Part shown: positions 25,360 to 34,400 of the stretch, piece after piece
Numbering within the stretch: the stretch's first letter is position 1
How the letters are laid out: each line of letters opens with the position of its first letter
From: Soehngenia sp.
GTDB lineage: Bacteria; Bacillota; Clostridia; Tissierellales; Tissierellaceae
DNA length: 64,000 nucleotides
Assembly (NCBI GenBank): GCA_024637045.1
Contig: JAGXFX010000019.1
Location: forward strand, 1-64,000
Direction of reading: 5' to 3'
Notes under the pieces: generated by a model
What the model saw: only the letters and a program-made list of their open reading frames with translations
Databases searched by the model: none
What the model was told of the DNA's origin: nothing
Translations under genes and position numbers: made by a program

Positions 25360-27171
25360 CTATAAAACCCGGAGGAACCTTTTCTCCAGTTCCTTTCTTG
25401 TCATTTCTATTATTGTAGGCCTGCCATGCGGGCATGTATACGGATTATCACAGTCTTCCAACTGACTGAGGAGAGCACTTGCTTCAATATCTGCAACACT
25501 ATCCCCTGCTTTAATTGCACTTGTGCATGCAAGCATGATTATTTTTTCTATTCTTGTTTCATAACTAGATGGAAGTCTTTCATCCATCTGATCCAGTAAA
25601 TCTAAAAATAATCTCTTGTTATCCGGACTTCCAAAAATTAGAGGTACTCCTCTCAATATAATGCTTTTATCGCCAAAACTTTCCACTATGAATCCAATTT
25701 TTTTGAAATGTCCAATATTATCCATTGTAGTATTGTATTCTGTCTGCCCCAAATCCAAGACAATTGGCTGAAGAAGCTGCTGCACATGAACGGACTCTTT
25801 TTCAAATCCTTTTAGAAGCCTTTCATACATAATACGCTCATGGGCTGCATGCTGATCAATAATGTAAATCTTTGATGTTGATACATCCTCAGTAATGATA
25901 TAGGTTTTAAAAGCCGTCCCTATAGTTCGGAGTGAAGTGAATAGAATCTTTGGTTTGTTATATTCTTCCTGATTCTCCTTCAACTGCTCTTCAGATTCAT
26001 TAATGATTTCTATGTCTTTTGAAGAGTAGTCAACGAATACAATACTTTTTTCATCAACAACATCTATATTTTCATTTCTATCCTTGGTATTGTAGTTATT
26101 GCTGCTATCAAGATCCCAAATAGGTGGATGTATCTCCTTTTCAGCTTTCAATTTAGGTTTTGAATCTGCATTAGGAATACGCATAATTGCATCAATATTA
26201 TTTCTCAATGCAGCTTCCAGTTTCTGATAGATATTCGTATCATTTGTAAACTTAATTTCCTGTTTTGTTGGGTGTATATTTACATCCACATCTGATGGAT
26301 CTATTTCAATAAATAGTACAAATACAGGATATCTGTTTATCGGTATCAGAGTATTATATTGCTTTTCAAGTATTTTTGAGAGTCTGTAATCAACAACGTA
26401 TCTGCCATTTACATAAAGATACTGATGATGCCTATTGCTTCTGTATAGATTATTGTCAGATATGTGACCGTTTATTTTAAAGTCTACTGTTGAGATTGAT
26501 ATCTTTTTCAAACCCGAAGCTAGTTCTTTACCTAACAGCTGAAATATTGTGTTTTTAACATTTCCGGTTCCAGTCGTGTTAAAAATCACTCTATTGTCTT
26601 TAATGTATTTAAATGCAATGCTTGGATTCCCCACCGCAAGTCTTGTAACAATCTCTGTAATTGCATTATCTTCTGCGACCTTGCTTTTCATAAATCTTTT
26701 TCTTACAGGCAAGTTGTAGAAAAGCTTTCTTATTATCATTGTAGTACCAACTGGTGCACCAGTTGGTGTAATAGATTTAAGAATACCATCTTCGACAAAT
26801 CCCATGAGGCCGGCATCCATGCCTTTTTGTCTTGTAAGTACTTCAATTTTTGAAACGGCACAGATACTTGATAGTGCTTCCCCCCTGAATCCCATAGTCA
26901 GTATTCTACCAAGGTCTTCGACCGAAAATAGTTTGGAAGTAGTGTGTCTCTCGAAAGCAAGCTTAAGATCTGATTCATCCATACCTTCTCCATTATCGGT
27001 TATCCTGATAAAGTCTTTACCGGCATCGGAAATTTCAATGATAATCTGATCCCCTCCTGCGTCAATAGCGTTTTCAATCAGTTCCTTAACAATAGATGCC
27101 GGTCTCTCAATTACTTCCCCTGCAGCTATTTTTTGTATGGTAAGATTGTCCAGTACTTTAATTTTACTCAT
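25360..27171 (-). CDS. mutL: DNA mismatch repair protein MutL
   Basis: 603 residues. The GHKL ATPase domain shows 'ELIENAIDAGG', 'RITDNGEGMDESD' and 'TMGFRGEALSSI'. After a variable linker (about 330-410) the C-terminal domain carries the endonuclease motif 'DQHAAHERIMYE' (around residue 438), together with 'ACTSAIKAGDS' and 'CPHGRP' that complete the metal site. This is therefore a nicking MutL, as expected in bacteria without MutH. It starts four bases after the mutS stop with SD AAGGAG. Confidence 0.96.
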   Translation of the reverse strand: MSKIKVLDNLTIQKIAAGEVIERPASIVKELIENAIDAGGDQIIIEISDAGKDFIRITDNGEGMDESDLKLAFERHTTSKLFSVEDLGRILTMGFRGEALSSICAVSKIEVLTRQKGMDAGLMGFVEDGILKSITPTGAPVGTTMIIRKLFYNLPVRKRFMKSKVAEDNAITEIVTRLAVGNPSIAFKYIKDNRVIFNTTGTGNVKNTIFQLLGKELASGLKKISISTVDFKINGHISDNNLYRSNRHHQYLYVNGRYVVDYRLSKILEKQYNTLIPINRYPVFVLFIEIDPSDVDVNIHPTKQEIKFTNDTNIYQKLEAALRNNIDAIMRIPNADSKPKLKAEKEIHPPIWDLDSSNNYNTKDRNENIDVVDEKSIVFVDYSSKDIEIINESEEQLKENQEEYNKPKILFTSLRTIGTAFKTYIITEDVSTSKIYIIDQHAAHERIMYERLLKGFEKESVHVQQLLQPIVLDLGQTEYNTTMDNIGHFKKIGFIVESFGDKSIILRGVPLIFGSPDNKRLFLDLLDQMDERLPSSYETRIEKIIMLACTSAIKAGDSVADIEASALLSQLEDCDNPYTCPHGRPTIIEMTRKELEKRFLRVL

Positions 27172-27175
27172 AGAG

Positions 27176-29788
27176 TCACTCCTTAAGCTTTCTTGCGTCC
27201 TCTACCAGATTGTTGAGGGTATTGAGGGCATCCATTGGTGTCAACCCGTTTATATCTATATTTCTCACTCGATCTATATAAAAGTCTTTTCTGTAATCCA
27301 TTAAGTTCATTTGCTTTTGGTTCTTTTTTTGAACAGGTTCATCCATATTTATCTCATGTGAGTTTTCAATCATCGCCAAAACCTCATTAGCCCTCTGGAT
27401 TACCTCTTTTCTAATACCAGCAAGCTTCGCAACCTGTATTCCAAAACTTTGGTTTGTACTGCCCATGACTATCTTTCTGAGGAAAATGATATCATCCCCC
27501 TGTTCTTCAGCTGTAATGGTAAAGTTTTTTACTCCTTTAAGCTTGACTTGCAACTGAGTTAATTCGTGGTAATGAGTTGCAAACAAAGTTTTAGCCTTGA
27601 TTTTATCTGATATATATTCCACCACAGCCCAAGCTATGCTAAGACCGTCATATGTGCTTGTTCCTCTTCCTACCTCATCCAGGATTATTAAACTTCTTGG
27701 GGTTGCAAATCTGAGAATGTTTGAAACCTCGTTCATTTCAACCATAAAAGTACTTTCACCTTGAGACAGATTATCCGAGGCACCGATTCTAGTAAAAATC
27801 CTGTCCACTATTCCAATATCCGCTCGTTTTGATGGAACAAATGAACCAATTTGTGCAAGAAGCACGATTATTGCTATTTGTCTCATAAAAGTTGACTTTC
27901 CTGCCATATTTGGCCCAGTAATTATATGAAGCATATCATCTCTTGTGTCCATATATGCATCATTTGGTACAAATAACTGGTGTTTTATTGTAGCTTCAAC
28001 AACGGGATGCCTTCCTTCTTCAATATCAATAATTCCTTTTGTATTTAAACCTGGTCTAGTAAAGTTATTTGCATTGGCTACAATTGCAAAACTCATTACA
28101 ACATCCAATACTGCCAGTAATTTGCTGGTCCGTTGAAGTCTTTCAATCTCTTTCTTAATTATCTCACGAATCTCCTGGAACAATTCATATTCAAGCTGGA
28201 TTGCCTTGTCATCAGCGCCCAGAATTCTATCTTCGATTTCTTTAAGCTCGGTTGTATAATACCTTTCGGAGTTTGCCAAAGTTTGTTTCCGAATATAATT
28301 CTCCGGTACCGAGTCAATATTGGATTTTCTAATATCAATGTAATATCCCATTACTCTGTTGAAGCCGACTTTAAGTGTTTTTATGCCTGAACGGCTTCTC
28401 TCCTCTGCTTCAAGCCTGGCCAACCACTCTTTGCCTTTCAACTTGCTGTCTCTCAGCTCATCAAGATACTCATTGTATCCTTCCTTGATCATCCCACCTT
28501 CTTTTACTGATAAGGGTGGATTGTCACCCAGCGAATCATTTAAAATTGTGTGAATATCAATAAGATCATCCATATCCTCCTGAAGTTTAACAAACTGACT
28601 CAATTCTGTTGCCAAAAGAACACCCTTAAGTCCTGGTATATGCTCAATTGATTGTCTTAAAGCTACCATATCTCTTCCACTGGAATTTCCATTAGAAATC
28701 TTGCTTATTAATCTTTCAATATCGTATACGGTTTTTAAAATATCCCTAATTTCTTCAAGCTGAAATGGATTATTCTTTAAAAATTCAACCATATTCAATC
28801 TGTTTTCAATTTGTTTTTTATCCAGCAACGGTTGTTCAAGCCATTTTCTTAACAATCTTCCACCCATTGCAGTTTGAGTTTTATCTAGAATACCAATAAG
28901 TGCTCCTCTTTTTTCCTTTGACCTCATAGTTTCATGGATTTCAAGATTTGTTCTTGTGTTGATATCCATAAGCATATAATGCTCAGGTTCATAATACTGC
29001 AACTCCTTGATATGATCAACAGCATTGAACTGAGTATCCTTCAAATAATTCAGCAACTTCCCTAATGATAATGTAGAGTATATTTTTTCTTTCAGCCTTG
29101 CTGTTTTAATGTTTTTATCACTGAAGAAACCACTTATTAATGCATTGTAGTTTTCAACATCATTTGATGAATCATCCATTGTGTTGATATATGGATTAAT
29201 CTTATCCATTATTATATTTATCAGCTTCTTATTTCTGGTTAATCCTTTATTGCAGACTATTTCCGAGGGCATTATTTTCCCCAGTTCATCAAGTATAAAT
29301 CTACCGCTGTTTTCTTCTTCACCAATAAACTCTGTTGTAAACATTTCTCCTGTGGAATTGTCTACATATGACAGTCCAACACCATACTCATCCAGAAATA
29401 TACTAGCTAAAAAGTTATTTGCCTTTTCGTCCAGAAGGCTACCATCCATTATTGTACCAGGTGTAACAATTCTTACTACTTCGCGCTTTACAAGGCCTTT
29501 TGCCAAGGCAGGGTCTTCTACCTGCTCACAAACAGCAACTTTGTAACCTCGGTCTACAAGTCTGGATATATATGTTTCAGCAACATGATGAGGCACACCA
29601 CACATTGGTGCTTTTTCATCAAGACCGCAATCTCTGCTGGTAAGAGCTATTTCAAGCTCTCTAGAAGCAATTTTAGCATCTTCAAAAAACATTTCATAGA
29701 AATCCCCTAGCCTAAAAAAAAGCAATGCATCGTTGTACTTTTCTTTGGTATCTACGTATTGTTGCATCATTGGAGTTAGAGTAGCCAT
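27176..29788 (-). CDS. mutS: DNA mismatch repair protein MutS
   Basis: 870 residues, normal size. It begins 'LTPMMQQYVDTKEKYNDALL' and includes the mismatch-probing 'LFFRLGDFYEMF' (Phe and Glu of the F-x-E motif), 'SRDCGLDEKAPMCGVPHHV', then clamp and lever domains. The ABC ATPase has Walker A 'GPNMAGKST' (about residue 625), signature 'LSQGESTFMVEM' and Walker B 'LIILDEVGRGTSTYDGLS'. A short tail ends with helices for tetramer or MutL contact. SD GGAGGAC is directly upstream; miaB ends nine bases before. Confidence 0.97.
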   Translation of the reverse strand: MATLTPMMQQYVDTKEKYNDALLFFRLGDFYEMFFEDAKIASRELEIALTSRDCGLDEKAPMCGVPHHVAETYISRLVDRGYKVAVCEQVEDPALAKGLVKREVVRIVTPGTIMDGSLLDEKANNFLASIFLDEYGVGLSYVDNSTGEMFTTEFIGEEENSGRFILDELGKIMPSEIVCNKGLTRNKKLINIIMDKINPYINTMDDSSNDVENYNALISGFFSDKNIKTARLKEKIYSTLSLGKLLNYLKDTQFNAVDHIKELQYYEPEHYMLMDINTRTNLEIHETMRSKEKRGALIGILDKTQTAMGGRLLRKWLEQPLLDKKQIENRLNMVEFLKNNPFQLEEIRDILKTVYDIERLISKISNGNSSGRDMVALRQSIEHIPGLKGVLLATELSQFVKLQEDMDDLIDIHTILNDSLGDNPPLSVKEGGMIKEGYNEYLDELRDSKLKGKEWLARLEAEERSRSGIKTLKVGFNRVMGYYIDIRKSNIDSVPENYIRKQTLANSERYYTTELKEIEDRILGADDKAIQLEYELFQEIREIIKKEIERLQRTSKLLAVLDVVMSFAIVANANNFTRPGLNTKGIIDIEEGRHPVVEATIKHQLFVPNDAYMDTRDDMLHIITGPNMAGKSTFMRQIAIIVLLAQIGSFVPSKRADIGIVDRIFTRIGASDNLSQGESTFMVEMNEVSNILRFATPRSLIILDEVGRGTSTYDGLSIAWAVVEYISDKIKAKTLFATHYHELTQLQVKLKGVKNFTITAEEQGDDIIFLRKIVMGSTNQSFGIQVAKLAGIRKEVIQRANEVLAMIENSHEINMDEPVQKKNQKQMNLMDYRKDFYIDRVRNIDINGLTPMDALNTLNNLVEDARKLKE

Positions 29789-29797
29789 TTGGTCCTC

Positions 29798-31117
29798 CTA
29801 GTCAATCATTATTCCCTCAAGTGTAAATGTTTTTACCTTATCTATTCTTACATTGACGATTTTACCAATTAATTCTTCTCCACCCTTAAAATGGATAAGC
29901 TTGGCACTTCCTGTTCTTCCACTCATCACTTCACTGTCATTCTTGCTTACCTCTTCGACCATAACTTTCTGAATAGTGCCAAGAAGCTTCTGATTCAGTT
30001 TTAAACTAATTGGGTTGAGAGTGTCTAGTAGTCTTTGGAATCTTTCATGCTTGACCTGATCAGGCACCTGTTCTTCCATTTTCGCAGCAGTGGTTCCCTC
30101 TCTTACTGAATAAAGAAATGTATATGCCAGATCGAATTCCACTTCCTTGACCAAATCCAATGTTTCCTGGAAGTCTTGTTCAGTTTCACCAGGAAAACCA
30201 ACTATTATATCGGTACTTATCGCGATGTTGGGTAACAAGTTTTTGATTTTATTTGTTTTCTCGAGATATTCATCCCGGGTATACTTCCTGTTCATAAGCT
30301 TAAGCATCCTGTTGCTCCCTGACTGCACTGGTAGATGCAAGTGGGGGCTTAGCTTGTCTAACTCTATATAAGCCTCTATAAGCCTGTCTGTGAAGTCCTT
30401 GGGATGTGATGTCATAAACCTGATTCGCTGGAGTCCATCAATTTCATTTATCTCTCTTAGTAAATCTGGAAAACTGTAATCAACTGATAGTGTCTTACCA
30501 TAGGAATTAACATTCTGACCGAGCAATGTTATTTCTTTCACCCCTGATTGGACAAGCTTGATTACTTCATCAAGTATTACTTTTGGTTCTCTGCTTCTTT
30601 CTCTACCTCTTGTATAAGGAACAATGCAATAGGTACAATAGTTGTCACAACCATACATTATATCAACATAAGCTTTATATGAATATTTTCTATGTGCATC
30701 AATGCTCTCATCGATTTCCCTTGTGTCTTCAACAATATCAATAATTGTCTGTCCTGTTTCATGTTGTCTGGTTATCAATTGAGGTAGCTTGTGAATATTA
30801 TTAGTTCCAAAAACCAGATCAATATGCTTATGTTTCGATAAAAAGAACTCCCTGATGTCATCACGTTGCATCATGCATCCACATATCCCTAAAACCATAT
30901 CCGGTTTTCTTCTCTTCAGTTCCTTCAATTCTCCCAACTGCCCAAATACCTTGTCCTCTGCACTTTTCCTTACAGCACAGGTATTAAAAAGTATTATGTC
31001 TGCCTGTTCCTTGTCATCAGTAGGCTCATAACCCATTGTATCCAAAACCCATGAAATTTTGTCTGAATCCAGCTCATTAGCCTGACAACCAGATGTATTA
31101 ATAAGATATTTCTTCAT
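29798..31117 (-). CDS. miaB: tRNA-2-methylthio-N6-dimethylallyladenosine synthase
   Basis: 439 residues. A radical-SAM methylthiotransferase acting on the i6A37 base made by MiaA. The N-terminal cluster ligands are in 'TSGCQANELDSDK', 'FNTCAVRKSAED' and 'GICGCMMQRD'. The radical-SAM motif is in 'GCDNYCTYCIVPYTRGRERS'. The C-terminal TRAM domain includes 'GRTGSAKLIHFKGG'. The S-GCQ/NTCAVR pattern distinguishes it from RimO (7873-9210). First gene of the miaB-mutS-mutL-miaA-hfq operon; SD AAGGAG. Confidence 0.95.
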   Translation of the reverse strand: MKKYLINTSGCQANELDSDKISWVLDTMGYEPTDDKEQADIILFNTCAVRKSAEDKVFGQLGELKELKRRKPDMVLGICGCMMQRDDIREFFLSKHKHIDLVFGTNNIHKLPQLITRQHETGQTIIDIVEDTREIDESIDAHRKYSYKAYVDIMYGCDNYCTYCIVPYTRGRERSREPKVILDEVIKLVQSGVKEITLLGQNVNSYGKTLSVDYSFPDLLREINEIDGLQRIRFMTSHPKDFTDRLIEAYIELDKLSPHLHLPVQSGSNRMLKLMNRKYTRDEYLEKTNKIKNLLPNIAISTDIIVGFPGETEQDFQETLDLVKEVEFDLAYTFLYSVREGTTAAKMEEQVPDQVKHERFQRLLDTLNPISLKLNQKLLGTIQKVMVEEVSKNDSEVMSGRTGSAKLIHFKGGEELIGKIVNVRIDKVKTFTLEGIMID

Positions 31118-31164
31118 TTTATATATCTCCTTGCTATTCCTTTTATTGAATCGCTTTATCCTTA

Positions 31165-31173
31165 ATTATAGCA
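31165..31173 (-). promoter_or_regulatory. Extended -10 promoter candidate for the miaB-hfq operon
   Basis: On the - strand TGC-TATAAT, an extended -10 element, lies about 50 bases before miaB; no good -35 is present. It follows the terminator of the M42 gene. Confidence 0.4.
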
Positions 31174-31183
31174 TATATCAATA

Positions 31184-31236
31184 GAAAAAGTCTGCTGACA
31201 GAAACCAATACTTGATTCTGAATCAAACAGACTTTT
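31184..31236 (-). terminator. Terminator after the M42 peptidase cluster
   Basis: On the - strand arms AAAAGTCTG (31228-31236) and CAGACTTTT (31186-31194), with further inner pairing TTGATTC/GAATCAA, followed by TTTTTC. Confidence 0.75.
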
Positions 31237-31262
31237 CATTTTTCTCATTCAATCGTGTACTA

Positions 31263-32255
31263 CTAATGCTTCATTGTCAAATATGCTACCAACAGGGTTA
31301 TGCTGTTTTCAATGTCCTCCTTTGATGCCATCTCAACAGTTGAATGCACGTATCTTGTTGGTATTGAAATTACACCAGAAGGAACTCCTGCTTTTGTAAC
31401 ATGAATGGCACCTGAATCCGTTCCACCGAATTCCAGAACCTCCAATTGATAAGGAATGTCTCTTTCCTTGGCAATTTCTATCAGTGCATTCCTTACTGAT
31501 GGATGAGTTATTATCGAATTGTCTTTAACTTTGATGGCTGCTCCCTTGTGGAGTCCTATTGCAAATCTCTTGGCCTTTGGTGTATCTCCATGAGCAGTAA
31601 CATCTACAGCTATTCCATAATCAGGTTCTATCCCGTAGGCAGCGGTTCTTGCACCTCTTAATCCAACCTCTTCCTGAACAGAAAATACAAAATAAATATC
31701 ATTATCTGTATCGGAAAGCCTTTTCAATGCCTCAATTGCAACAAAACATCCTGCTCTATCATCCAGATAAGGTGTAAAAATAACATTGTCATTATTTGCA
31801 AATGGACTGTAGTAAATACACATATCTCCTAAATTTACAAGTTTTTCTGCCTCTTCCTTATTCTTGGCACCAATATCAATATACATATTTTCTAATTTTC
31901 TCTCAGAAGACTTTTCTATGGGTTCTGAGAAGATTGCCCCTACAGTTCCATTCTTAAAAATTACCTTCTGGCTTAAACTTATATCAGGAGATATCCCTCC
32001 TACGTTTCCGAATCTCAAAAAACCTTCCTTATCAACATCAGTTACAATAAAACCTATCTGATCCATATGAGCAGAAACCATTATTTTTTTTCCGCTGCCT
32101 TTTTTTCTTGCTATCAGATTTCCCAGGGCATCAGTGTTTATTTCATCAACATACTCTGAAATTTCCTGACGGATTGTAGCGCTTATTAATGATTCATCTC
32201 CAGATGGTCCGTATACTGACACTAATTTATGTAGTAAATCAACATTGAAATCCAT
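31263..32255 (-). CDS. M42 family metallopeptidase, copy 3 of a tandem trio
   Basis: 330 residues of the M42 (glutamyl/deblocking aminopeptidase, CelM/FrvX) family. Dizinc-site motifs: 'MVSAHMDQIGFIV', 'TPYLDDRAGCFVAIEAL', 'VFSVQEEVGLRGARTAAY' (catalytic Glu pair) and 'AVDVTAHGDTP', with 'TDSGAIHVTKAGVPSGVISI' and 'RYVHS' near the end. Such enzymes form dodecameric tetrahedral shells that trim peptides in the cytoplasm. Its ATG directly abuts the stop of the upstream paralogue (zero spacing), with SD AAGGGG inside that gene, so expression is coupled. Confidence 0.9.
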   Translation of the reverse strand: MDFNVDLLHKLVSVYGPSGDESLISATIRQEISEYVDEINTDALGNLIARKKGSGKKIMVSAHMDQIGFIVTDVDKEGFLRFGNVGGISPDISLSQKVIFKNGTVGAIFSEPIEKSSERKLENMYIDIGAKNKEEAEKLVNLGDMCIYYSPFANNDNVIFTPYLDDRAGCFVAIEALKRLSDTDNDIYFVFSVQEEVGLRGARTAAYGIEPDYGIAVDVTAHGDTPKAKRFAIGLHKGAAIKVKDNSIITHPSVRNALIEIAKERDIPYQLEVLEFGGTDSGAIHVTKAGVPSGVISIPTRYVHSTVEMASKEDIENSITLLVAYLTMKH

Positions 32256-33278
32256 TTATATTGCCCCTTTCTTTAATTCTTCAATCAAAGATAATACCAA
32301 TCTGTATGTGTTGTAATAGTCAGCTCTGCTTATAACAGACAAAGGACTGTGAATATATCTTGTTGGAACTGATATTCCAGCCGTTGCACAACCAGTACCT
32401 GAAATATGAATTTTACCAGAGTCATTTCCACCCATGGCTGTTTTTCTGTACTGATACGGTATGTTGTTTGCTTCAGCAATACTAACAATCTCGTCTCTTA
32501 AATCTCTATTGTATACTGTAGTTCTATCTATTAATGAAATTGCAGGCCCTTCACCTAGTTTTGTAGGCATCTGGTGTGAATCCAACTCATCTGTTTCAAA
32601 GCAAATTGTTCCTTCAAGTACTATTGCAACATCAGGTTTTATTTGATAAGCTGCTGGTCCCGCTCCCACAAGTCCTACTTCCTCCATTACGGTAAAAGCA
32701 CCGTATATATCAGCATCAATATCTGATCTCAATATATCTAGAAGTATTGAACATCCAACTCTGTCATCAAGGGCTTTTGCCTTAATAATCCCATCTCCAA
32801 TTTCATCGTATTCAGTATCAAAAGCAACATAATCACCAATTGACACGTGTTTTTCAGCATCTTCCTTTGATGAGGCTCCAATATCTATATATAGATCATC
32901 TATATCTAATACCTTCGACCATTCATTTTTCTTTTGAAGATGTATGGGCTTAGCACCAATAACTCCAGGTAGTTTTTTATCTCCAACAGTGACAGCCTTT
33001 GATACAAGTATTCTCTTGTCAACACCTCCAACAGGAATGAACTTTATCAAACCAGATGAATCAATATCTTTTACCAGCAAGCCAATCTCATCCATATGCG
33101 CAGCTATCATAAGTGTTTTTCCACTTGGATTGCTTGCTTTCTTATGGACAATTAGATTTCCAATTCTGTCGACTTTAATTTCATCTACATATCCTTCAAG
33201 GGCTTCTTTAATAAAATCTCTTACTTCTTTTTCGTTGCCTGATACACCGGAGGCTTCAGTAAGTTCTTTTAGAAACAT
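32256..33278 (-). CDS. M42 family metallopeptidase, copy 2 of a tandem trio
   Basis: 340 residues, M42 family. The motifs are 'MIAAHMDEIGLLV', 'ALDDRVGCSILLDIL', 'FTVMEEVGLVGAGPAAYQI', 'IVLEGTICFET' (in place of the more usual V-D metal strand, supplying Glu) and 'GGNDSGKIHISGTGCATAGI', ending with 'RYIHSP'. Its start lies inside the last codons of the preceding copy (10-base overlap). Replacement of 'ALDV' by 'VLEG' hints at a different metal ligand and perhaps a different substrate from its neighbours. Confidence 0.9.
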   Translation of the reverse strand: MFLKELTEASGVSGNEKEVRDFIKEALEGYVDEIKVDRIGNLIVHKKASNPSGKTLMIAAHMDEIGLLVKDIDSSGLIKFIPVGGVDKRILVSKAVTVGDKKLPGVIGAKPIHLQKKNEWSKVLDIDDLYIDIGASSKEDAEKHVSIGDYVAFDTEYDEIGDGIIKAKALDDRVGCSILLDILRSDIDADIYGAFTVMEEVGLVGAGPAAYQIKPDVAIVLEGTICFETDELDSHQMPTKLGEGPAISLIDRTTVYNRDLRDEIVSIAEANNIPYQYRKTAMGGNDSGKIHISGTGCATAGISVPTRYIHSPLSVISRADYYNTYRLVLSLIEELKKGAI

Positions 33279-34321
33279 AGTAATCCCTCCAATTCATTTT
33301 CCAATATGGATGAGCCGAAGAAAGCAAGAAGTTTAGCAGTTTGTGACACATCATTTAGATCCAGGACCTCAACGGATGTATGCATATACCTTAAAGGTAT
33401 TGACAATACTAAAGCAGGCACTCCATCCCTTGTAATTTGCATAGCCCTTGCATCAGTACCACTTGGACCTGGCCATACATTAGTCTGTACAGAAATATTG
33501 TAATCCCCGGCAACAGAAACAAGTCTTTTTCTTAGTCCTGGATGAATATTCCCACCTAGGAGCACTCCTGGACCTTTACCCATCTCAATTGAATTGGAAT
33601 TATTTAGCTCAGGTGTTTTTCCAAATCCAACATCCACCGCAATTCCGATATCAGGATCTACACCATATGTTGCAGTCAACGCACCGGCCATTGTTACTTC
33701 CTCCTGGATAGTGGCAACAAAATATATATCCGCGTAGTGATTCATTTTAGACATCTCAAGCATGGTTTCATAAAGAGCAGCCACACCTGCCCTGTCATCC
33801 ATGGCTTTGCCTGTAACTCTATTATTTAGAAGGGATTTCATCTTTCTATCTACTGTTATCGAATCTCCTATTGATACAACTTCAGATACTCTATCCTTAT
33901 CGAACCCTGTATCGATTATCATATCTTCCATTTTAATCGATACTTCTTGTTCTGATTCTTCTTGCAAATGAGGTGGTTTTGATCCAATTACTCCTTTAAT
34001 GTCTTTATTTCCATGAATCATAACTTCCTGGGCAAGAATAGTTCTTGGGTCTATACCACCGATATTGGTAAAATGAATAAATCCCTTTTTATCAATATCC
34101 TTGACCATAAATCCAATTTCATCCATATGAGCTGCCATCAGAATCTTAACAGCACCATTCCCTGTCCCTTTTTTGTGGGCAATTATATTACCTAGTTTGT
34201 CTACAGTGATGGAATCCGTATATTGGCTAAATGCATCCATTATAGTTTCCTTAAGGTTAAATTCAAAGCCTGAGACGCCGTTACCATTTGACAACAACTC
34301 CAGGAATTCCTTGGTATTCAT
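33269..34321 (-). CDS. M42 family metallopeptidase, copy 1 of a tandem trio
   Basis: 350 residues and first in the transcript. Motifs: 'MAAHMDEIGFMV', 'KAMDDRAGVAALYETML', 'VATIQEEVTMAGALTATYGV', 'IAVDVGFGKTPE' and 'GTDARAMQITRDGVPALVLS'. The position normally read as D-S-G is D-A-R here. The three copies are clearly diverged, not recent duplicates. They may assemble as hetero-oligomers, as M42 enzymes do in some archaea; that is inference. SD GGGAGG precedes the start. Confidence 0.9.
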   Translation of the reverse strand: MNTKEFLELLSNGNGVSGFEFNLKETIMDAFSQYTDSITVDKLGNIIAHKKGTGNGAVKILMAAHMDEIGFMVKDIDKKGFIHFTNIGGIDPRTILAQEVMIHGNKDIKGVIGSKPPHLQEESEQEVSIKMEDMIIDTGFDKDRVSEVVSIGDSITVDRKMKSLLNNRVTGKAMDDRAGVAALYETMLEMSKMNHYADIYFVATIQEEVTMAGALTATYGVDPDIGIAVDVGFGKTPELNNSNSIEMGKGPGVLLGGNIHPGLRKRLVSVAGDYNISVQTNVWPGPSGTDARAMQITRDGVPALVLSIPLRYMHTSVEVLDLNDVSQTAKLLAFFGSSILENELEGLLCF

Positions 34322-34344
34322 CTATTAACCTCCCTATTGTCTTC

Positions 34345-34378
34345 AAAAAAATGGGTTAAAATTTAATTTAACCCATTT
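34345..34378 (-). terminator. Terminator after ispH-rpsA
   Basis: On the - strand arms AAATGGGTTAAA and TTTAACCCATTT (34367-34378, 34349-34360) followed by seven T. It also separates the M42 trio from the upstream operon. Confidence 0.88.
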
Positions 34379-34400
34379 CGCTTCATATATTTGTCTGATA

